A DNA stretch of 9,547 nt from an uncultured Paracoccus sp. GTDB lineage: Bacteria > Pseudomonadota > Alphaproteobacteria > Rhodobacterales > Rhodobacteraceae. The DNA lies in NCBI GenBank assembly GCA_934533075.1, contig CAKTBJ010000057.1, forward strand, positions 1-9,547, read 5' to 3'. Each line of letters begins with the position of its first letter. Position 1 is the first letter of the stretch. This document shows, piece after piece, positions 5,791-9,547 of this stretch. The notes below the pieces were generated by a model, which was given only the letters and a program-made list of their open reading frames with translations, was not told the DNA's origin and searched no databases. The position numbers were made by a program, and so were the translations under genes.

Positions 5791-7325
5791 AACGCATCGG
5801 GATCGACGTTGGCGGCACGAATACCGATGCCGTGCTGATCGAGGGCGATGCCGTCCTCGCCTCCACCAAGCAGCCGACCACGGCGGACGTGATGACAGGG
5901 GTGATCGCGGCGGTGCGCCATGTCATCGCCCATGACCCGCGCCCGGAGGTGCCGGTGGATGCGGTGATGATCGGCACCACGCATTTCACCAATGCCGTGG
6001 TCGAGCGCGCGCGGCTGGAACGCGCCGCCGCCGTGCGGATTTCCATGCCGGCGGGGGCCTCGCTGCCGCCGATGGTGGACTGGCCGGAAGACCTTTACGA
6101 GGCCGTCGATCCGCTGACCTTCATGGTCGAGGGCGGGCATGAATACGATGGCCGGCCTCTGGTCCCCTTCAACCGCGACCAGATGCGCGAGGTTGCGACC
6201 CGGATCCGCGATGCCGGCATTACGGCGGTCGGCGTGACGGCGCTGTTCTCGCCCCTGACCACGGAATGCGAGGACGAGGCCGCCGCGATCCTGCGCGAGG
6301 TCATTCCCGACGCGCGCATCACGCTCTCGCACACGCTGGGCCGCATCGGGCTGCTGGAGCGCGAGAACGTCACCATGCTGAACGCCGCGCTTCAGGGGCT
6401 GGGCAGCCATACCGTCGATGCCTTCCGCAAGGCGCTGGCGGAATGCGGGGTGACGGCGCGGCTCTACCTGACCCAGAACGACGGCACCGTGGTTCTGGCC
6501 GAGGTGGCGGCGGCGAATCCGGTCTACTCCTTCGCCTCCGGCCCGACGAACTCGATGCGCGGGGCGGCGTTCCTGACCGGGATCGGCGACGGCATGGTGG
6601 TCGATGTGGGGGGGACGACCTCGGATATCGGCTATCTGCAAAACGGCTTCCCGCGCGAGGCCAACAATATCGTGCAGGTCGGCGGCGTGCGCACCCTGTT
6701 CCGCATGCCCGACCTGCTGCCGATCGGTCTGGGCGGCGGCACCATCATCGACCCGCAGACGGTCAAGGTCGGCCCGCGCTCGGTCGGCTACAACCTGCTG
6801 CGCGATGCGCTGGTGTTCGGGGGGGAAATCCTCACGGCGACCGACGTGGCCGTGGCCGCCGGGCTGATCGAGATCGGCGACCGCGACCGGGTGAAGGGGC
6901 TGGACAAGGGCCTTGTGACGCAGGCTTTGGCCAATATGCGGGCGCTGCTGGAGGAGAATATCGACCGCATGAAGACCTCCGCCGAACCGGCGCGGGTGCT
7001 GGCGGTGGGCGGCGGCGCCTTCCTTGTCCCCGACGACATGAAGGGCTGCGCCGAGGTGGTGCGGGTCGAGCATGCCGGGGTGGCGAACGCCATCGGTGCG
7101 GCGATGGCGCAGGTCTCGGGCGAGGTGGACCAGGTGTTTTCCGGCCTTGAGCGCGACGAGGCGCTGGAGGCGGCGCGCAAGCTGGCCTTCACGGCGGCGG
7201 TGGACGCGGGGGCGTCGGAGGCCAGCGTCAAGGTCATCGACGCCGAGGATATTCCCATCGCCTATCTGCCGGGCAAGGCGCGCCGGGTGCGGGTGCGGGT
7301 GGTGGGCGATATTGATTTCGTCTGA
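5787..7325 (+). CDS. Hydantoinase/oxoprolinase family protein (HyuA-like, short form)
   Basis: A 512-residue ASKHA-fold protein. Family members hydrolyse hydantoins or 5-oxoproline-like rings, in most cases with ATP. The nucleotide-binding motifs are intact: phosphate-1 GIDVGGTNTDAVLI (5-18), FASGPTNSMRGAAF (249-262), phosphate-2 VVDVGGTTSDIGYL (271-284), IGLGGGTI (313-320) and the adenosine-type motif VLAVGGGAFLVPDD (404-417). It corresponds to the hydantoinase A N-terminal and core domains. It is shorter than HyuA/oxoprolinase subunits of about 680-700 residues, and no HyuB partner is present in the window, so the DUF917 protein may be the functional partner. The start ATG overlaps the DUF917 stop by 4 bases. 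A strong terminator follows 17 bases after the stop. The exact substrate cannot be read from the sequence. Confidence 0.95.
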   Translation: MKRIGIDVGGTNTDAVLIEGDAVLASTKQPTTADVMTGVIAAVRHVIAHDPRPEVPVDAVMIGTTHFTNAVVERARLERAAAVRISMPAGASLPPMVDWPEDLYEAVDPLTFMVEGGHEYDGRPLVPFNRDQMREVATRIRDAGITAVGVTALFSPLTTECEDEAAAILREVIPDARITLSHTLGRIGLLERENVTMLNAALQGLGSHTVDAFRKALAECGVTARLYLTQNDGTVVLAEVAAANPVYSFASGPTNSMRGAAFLTGIGDGMVVDVGGTTSDIGYLQNGFPREANNIVQVGGVRTLFRMPDLLPIGLGGGTIIDPQTVKVGPRSVGYNLLRDALVFGGEILTATDVAVAAGLIEIGDRDRVKGLDKGLVTQALANMRALLEENIDRMKTSAEPARVLAVGGGAFLVPDDMKGCAEVVRVEHAGVANAIGAAMAQVSGEVDQVFSGLERDEALEAARKLAFTAAVDAGASEASVKVIDAEDIPIAYLPGKARRVRVRVVGDIDFV

Positions 7326-7342
7326 CGCCGGGCCGGAATAAT

Positions 7343-7372
7343 GAAAAGCCTCGGTATTGGCCGGGGCTTTTC
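7343..7372 (+). terminator. Intrinsic terminator of the DUF917-HyuA operon
   Basis: GAAAAGCCTCGG (7343-7354) pairs with CCGGGGCTTTTC (7361-7372) around a six-base loop, a 12-base stem with a single T-G wobble. The A-run and the T-run are both inside the stem, so it may also stop transcription on the other strand. Confidence 0.85.
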
Positions 7373-7515
7373 ACCATATTGTGGTACCGCGCATCCCGTC
7401 CCGCGATGAATGGCCCGATATGGCCGGGCCGATCGCCCGCTTCCGCGTTTGCGATGCGGTTTCGCAAGATGCGTGCAAGCAGCCTGGACCTCGCCCTTCC
7501 GATCCTTTGGCCAGG

Positions 7516-7542
7516 AAAAAGACCGCCCCGTCGCCGGGGCGG
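7516..7542 (-). terminator. Intrinsic terminator of the VPVPA-sorted protein gene
   Basis: Read on the minus strand, CCGCCCC (7542-7536) pairs with GGGGCGG (7529-7523) around a six-base loop, followed by TCTTTTT (7522-7516). It lies 28 bases beyond the stop of the minus-strand gene. Confidence 0.8.
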
Positions 7543-7569
7543 CCCTGTCCGTCAGCCCTGCCTTTCGGC

Positions 7570-8238
7570 TCAGGCAGCCGATTTGCGCCGACGCAGCGCG
7601 GCCAGGCCGCCAAGCGCGCCCAGCAGCAGCAGGCCGCCGGCAGGCACCGGAACGGCGGCCAGCTGGATGTTGTCGAGGAACCCGCCATAGGAGTCGGATT
7701 GCGAACCCGCCCCGAAATACAGCGAATAGGTGCCGGCGCTGGTCACGTTGTAGGTGGCCGTCACCAGCGTCCACTGACCCAGCGCGGTCCCGCCGATACC
7801 CGGCCCGTTGACGGAGCCGGGCAGGAAGCCGCTCAGCCCGAAGTCGATCAGGTTGGTCGAGGGAGTATCCACCCGCGGGCTGTAGTAGAAGCTGAGCAGA
7901 TACTGGCCCACATCGAGGAAGATATCCTGCTTGATCGTGGTATTCGTATTCCCGTCAAGCTCGGCATAATATTGGCCGTCGGCGGGATTCAGGGGGATCA
8001 CGCCGGCGGTCTGGACCTCGATCCCGTCATTGTCGTGCGTCCAGCCGGGAAGCGACGCATAGATGTCCCAGCCTCCCGCGCCCAGACCGGGAAGGGCGTC
8101 AAAGGTATGGCCGTTGTTGATGCCGGGAGTCGCGCCCGGAGAGTCCTCGAAACTGCCATTGACGACGAGGGGCGCCGCAAGCGCCGCAGTCGCGGAAATC
8201 GCCAAGGCCGCTAAGGAGGCCAGTCCCACATGTTTCAT
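7570..8238 (-). CDS. Secreted protein with VPVPA-type C-terminal sorting signal
   Basis: A 222-residue exported protein. Residues 1-22 are a signal peptide (MKHVGLASLAALAISATAAL, then AA). The mature part begins VVNGSFED and looks like a beta-rich jelly-roll similar to DUF642/carbohydrate-binding folds: PGWTHDNDGIEVQ, ADGQYYAELDGNTNTTIKQD, YLLSFYYSPRVD, WTLVTATYNVTSAGTYSLYF, and GGFLDNIQL. The C-terminus has the tripartite signal: VPVPA (196-200), a hydrophobic helix of about 14 residues and RRRK (216-219). This matches the alphaproteobacterial VPLPA-CTERM variant of PEP-CTERM, whose proteins are thought to be processed by an exosortase-like protease and displayed or released at the surface. 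No exosortase is in this window. The start ATG 8238 has GAGG 7 bases upstream and begins the signal peptide exactly; the frame stays open upstream to 8520 but has no ribosome binding site. The ligand is unknown; a role in matrix or surface carbohydrate is inferred. Confidence 0.88.
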   Translation of the reverse strand: MKHVGLASLAALAISATAALAAPLVVNGSFEDSPGATPGINNGHTFDALPGLGAGGWDIYASLPGWTHDNDGIEVQTAGVIPLNPADGQYYAELDGNTNTTIKQDIFLDVGQYLLSFYYSPRVDTPSTNLIDFGLSGFLPGSVNGPGIGGTALGQWTLVTATYNVTSAGTYSLYFGAGSQSDSYGGFLDNIQLAAVPVPAGGLLLLGALGGLAALRRRKSAA

Positions 8239-8553
8239 GTTGTCACCTCGACTGAACACGCGACCGGAAACAGGGGTCGCCCCGCTATCATTATGCCTTG
8301 CCTCGGGGGGAATTCCATCTATTTCGCCGAATACGACGCAACTTTCGGATGCAGGCAAAAGGCAAGGTGCTGGCCCGTCTGTCATTTCGCGTAATGGTTG
8401 TTTTTGGTATTGGTAACTCGCCATAAGTAAAATACCGCCATAGGCTGAAATTTCACTGGCCGATATGCGAAAGGCGCGAGTCGGGCGAATCACCCGGCCG
8501 GCATGCCGGGCTGTGCGCAAGGGGCGCGGCAGCCTCGCGCCGGGCCGTCCCCG
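8239..8553. other. 315-base gap upstream of the VPVPA-protein gene
   Basis: No gene is supported. Toward the transporter gene, GGCGCG (8523-8528) and CGCGCC (8536-8541) form a hairpin without a T-run, and CCGGCATGCCGG at 8498-8509 is a perfect palindrome; either may help end the transporter transcript. The stretch 8380-8460 is clearly AT-richer than its surroundings. It contains CGCCATA twice in direct orientation (8419-8425 and 8436-8442, 17 bases apart) and is the likely promoter and control region of the secreted-protein gene. I could not fix -35/-10 boxes with confidence. Confidence 0.5.
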
Positions 8554-9477
8554 TCAGGGTCTTCGCCGCCGGGGTCGGGTCACGATCAGCAGGCAGGCGC
8601 AGATCAGCGCCACGCCCAGCCAGCCGCCCGCCGACAGCCGTTCCCCCACCAGCCCCACGGCCAGCAGGGCGGCCACGACCGGCTCGGTCAGGGTGATGGT
8701 GGTGGCGAGGCTGGCGGGAATCCGGGCCAGCCCCATGCCGAAGGCGACATAGCCCAGAAACATCGGCACCAGCGCCATGTAGACGCCCACCGCCGCGTTC
8801 TGCCAGGCCGCAAGGAAGGGCGCCCCCGTCGCCAGCAGCACCGGCATCAGCAGCAGCCCGCCCAGGCCGAAGGTCGCGCCCATCGCCACGCGGGAATCCA
8901 CCCCCGACAGCATCACGCGCCGCGCCGTCCACGAATACAGCGCATAGGTCAGCCCGCCGACCAGCCCCAGCCCGATCCCGGCCAGCGGCGCCGGGGCGGC
9001 CGCGCTGGCCTCGCCCGACTCGGCCAGGGTCAGCAGCACGATCCCGGCCAGCCCGACCAGCGCCCCCGCCATCCAGCGCCGCGACGGCCGGGCGCCGTCG
9101 ACCCGCCACTCGATCAGGGCCGAGGCCAGCGGCGCGCTGGCGATGGTGATCAGCGTGCCCACGGTGATCCCCGCCAGCCGCATCGAGGCATAGAAGGCCA
9201 GCGGATAGATGGCCACCGCCAGCCCGCCCAGAACCAGCATCGGCCAGGCCCGCCCCAGCCGGCTTTGCGCCGACACGATCCCGCGCCAGGCCAGCGCCGC
9301 CTGCAACAGTCCGCCCACGCCCATCGCCGCCGCGCCGATGGCGGCCGGGCCGACCGCAGGCGCAAGGCTTGCGGCCGTGCCGGTGGTGCCCCACAGCACG
9401 GAGGCCGCCAGCACCGCCAGCACGCCGATCCGGTATTCGCGGGCGGCATGGGAGGGGGAAAGGGGCAAGGCCGGCAC
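8554..9477 (-). CDS. EamA/DMT-superfamily transporter
   Basis: A 307-residue integral inner-membrane protein with about ten hydrophobic helices in two EamA repeats (about residues 15-150 and 165-300). Family signs are LAASVLWGTTGTAASLAP near the start, FYASMRLAGITVGTLITIAS with SAPLASALIEW at the end of repeat 1, and LGYVAFGMGLARIPASLATT followed by TEPVVAALLAVGLVGERLS in repeat 2. The tail RPRRRRP is basic, in keeping with a cytoplasmic end. Such proteins mostly export amino acids or metabolites; the substrate cannot be predicted. The only start before an upstream in-frame stop (TAA) is GTG at 9477, with no good ribosome binding site; a TTG three codons in has GGAG 8 bases before it and is possible. 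It is on the same strand as the secreted-protein gene, but the 315-base gap argues for separate transcription. Confidence 0.92.
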   Translation of the reverse strand: MPALPLSPSHAAREYRIGVLAVLAASVLWGTTGTAASLAPAVGPAAIGAAAMGVGGLLQAALAWRGIVSAQSRLGRAWPMLVLGGLAVAIYPLAFYASMRLAGITVGTLITIASAPLASALIEWRVDGARPSRRWMAGALVGLAGIVLLTLAESGEASAAAPAPLAGIGLGLVGGLTYALYSWTARRVMLSGVDSRVAMGATFGLGGLLLMPVLLATGAPFLAAWQNAAVGVYMALVPMFLGYVAFGMGLARIPASLATTITLTEPVVAALLAVGLVGERLSAGGWLGVALICACLLIVTRPRRRRP

Positions 9478-9497
9478 TCCGATGGGATTTGCCCCGC

Positions 9498-9524
9498 CTT
9501 ATATGGGTATCCCCGATACGGCAA
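9498..9524 (-). promoter_or_regulatory. Putative promoter of the EamA transporter gene
   Basis: On the minus strand TTGCCG (9524-9519) and TATAAG (9503-9498) are separated by 15 bases, a housekeeping-sigma-like pair with a short spacer. The transcript would start only some 10-15 bases before the GTG start, giving a very short leader, which agrees with the lack of a clear ribosome binding site. Confidence 0.4.
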
Positions 9525-9547
9525 TGGTGCGGGGGCCTGCGAGGGGC

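Noticed and set aside
5766..7073. A 435-codon minus-strand frame across the HyuA-like gene
   Set aside because: Shadow of the hydantoinase-family gene, whose ATP-binding motifs are all intact on the plus strand.
8239..8520. N-terminal extension of the secreted protein upstream of 8238
   Set aside because: The frame is open but lacks a ribosome binding site, and it would bury a perfect signal peptide that begins at ATG 8238 behind its own GAGG.
1..9547. tRNA, rRNA, insertion sequence or phage genes
   Set aside because: I saw no tRNA-like cloverleaf, rRNA segment, transposase or integrase motif on either strand.

Overview
The window is GC-rich DNA with few intergenic gaps, most like an alphaproteobacterium of the Rhodobacterales (Paracoccus-like). 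The supporting signs are strong GC bias with long antisense shadow frames, a secreted protein ending in a VPxPA-type C-terminal sorting signal, and intergenic GC-rich palindromes. The genus is an inference, not proven.

Left part (1-4691, minus strand). Reading in the direction of transcription, a regulator gene (about 4614 to 3655) is followed by a gap carrying perfect palindromes. Next come a free-standing AroM-family protein (3348-2674), a periplasmic peptide/opine-type substrate-binding protein (2639-1053), a 558-base gap filled with three imperfect copies of a ~153-base repeat, and the first 164 codons of a DppB-like ABC permease that runs off the left edge. The regulator is unusual: its N-terminal two thirds is an AroM-like domain, joined by a Pro-rich linker to a LuxR-type helix-turn-helix.

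Centre (4711-7325, plus strand). Divergent from the regulator is a tight two-gene operon, a DUF917-family protein followed by a short hydantoinase/oxoprolinase-family (HyuA-like) ASKHA protein. The genes overlap by ATGA and end at a clear terminator. A 22-base block, of which 18 positions are identical including a run of 12, occurs both in the regulator/DUF917 divergent promoter region and in front of the AroM-ABC operon. An 11/12 matching GCTAGnCTGCCG block follows it on the gene side in both places. I read this as one regulon controlled by the AroM-HTH protein. The ABC system would import a cyclic-amide, hydantoin-like or peptide-like compound, and the DUF917, HyuA and AroM proteins would process it. 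The free-standing AroM protein has Cys at 102 and 189; the regulator has Ser at both aligned positions, which suggests an enzyme-derived domain reused as a ligand sensor.

Right part (7326-9547). After convergent terminators there is a secreted, surface-sorted protein with a VPVPA C-terminal signal (8238-7570, minus). It is preceded by a 315-base regulatory gap and an EamA/DMT-family transporter (9477-8554, minus) with a promoter-like sequence just upstream. These two look unrelated to the central cluster.
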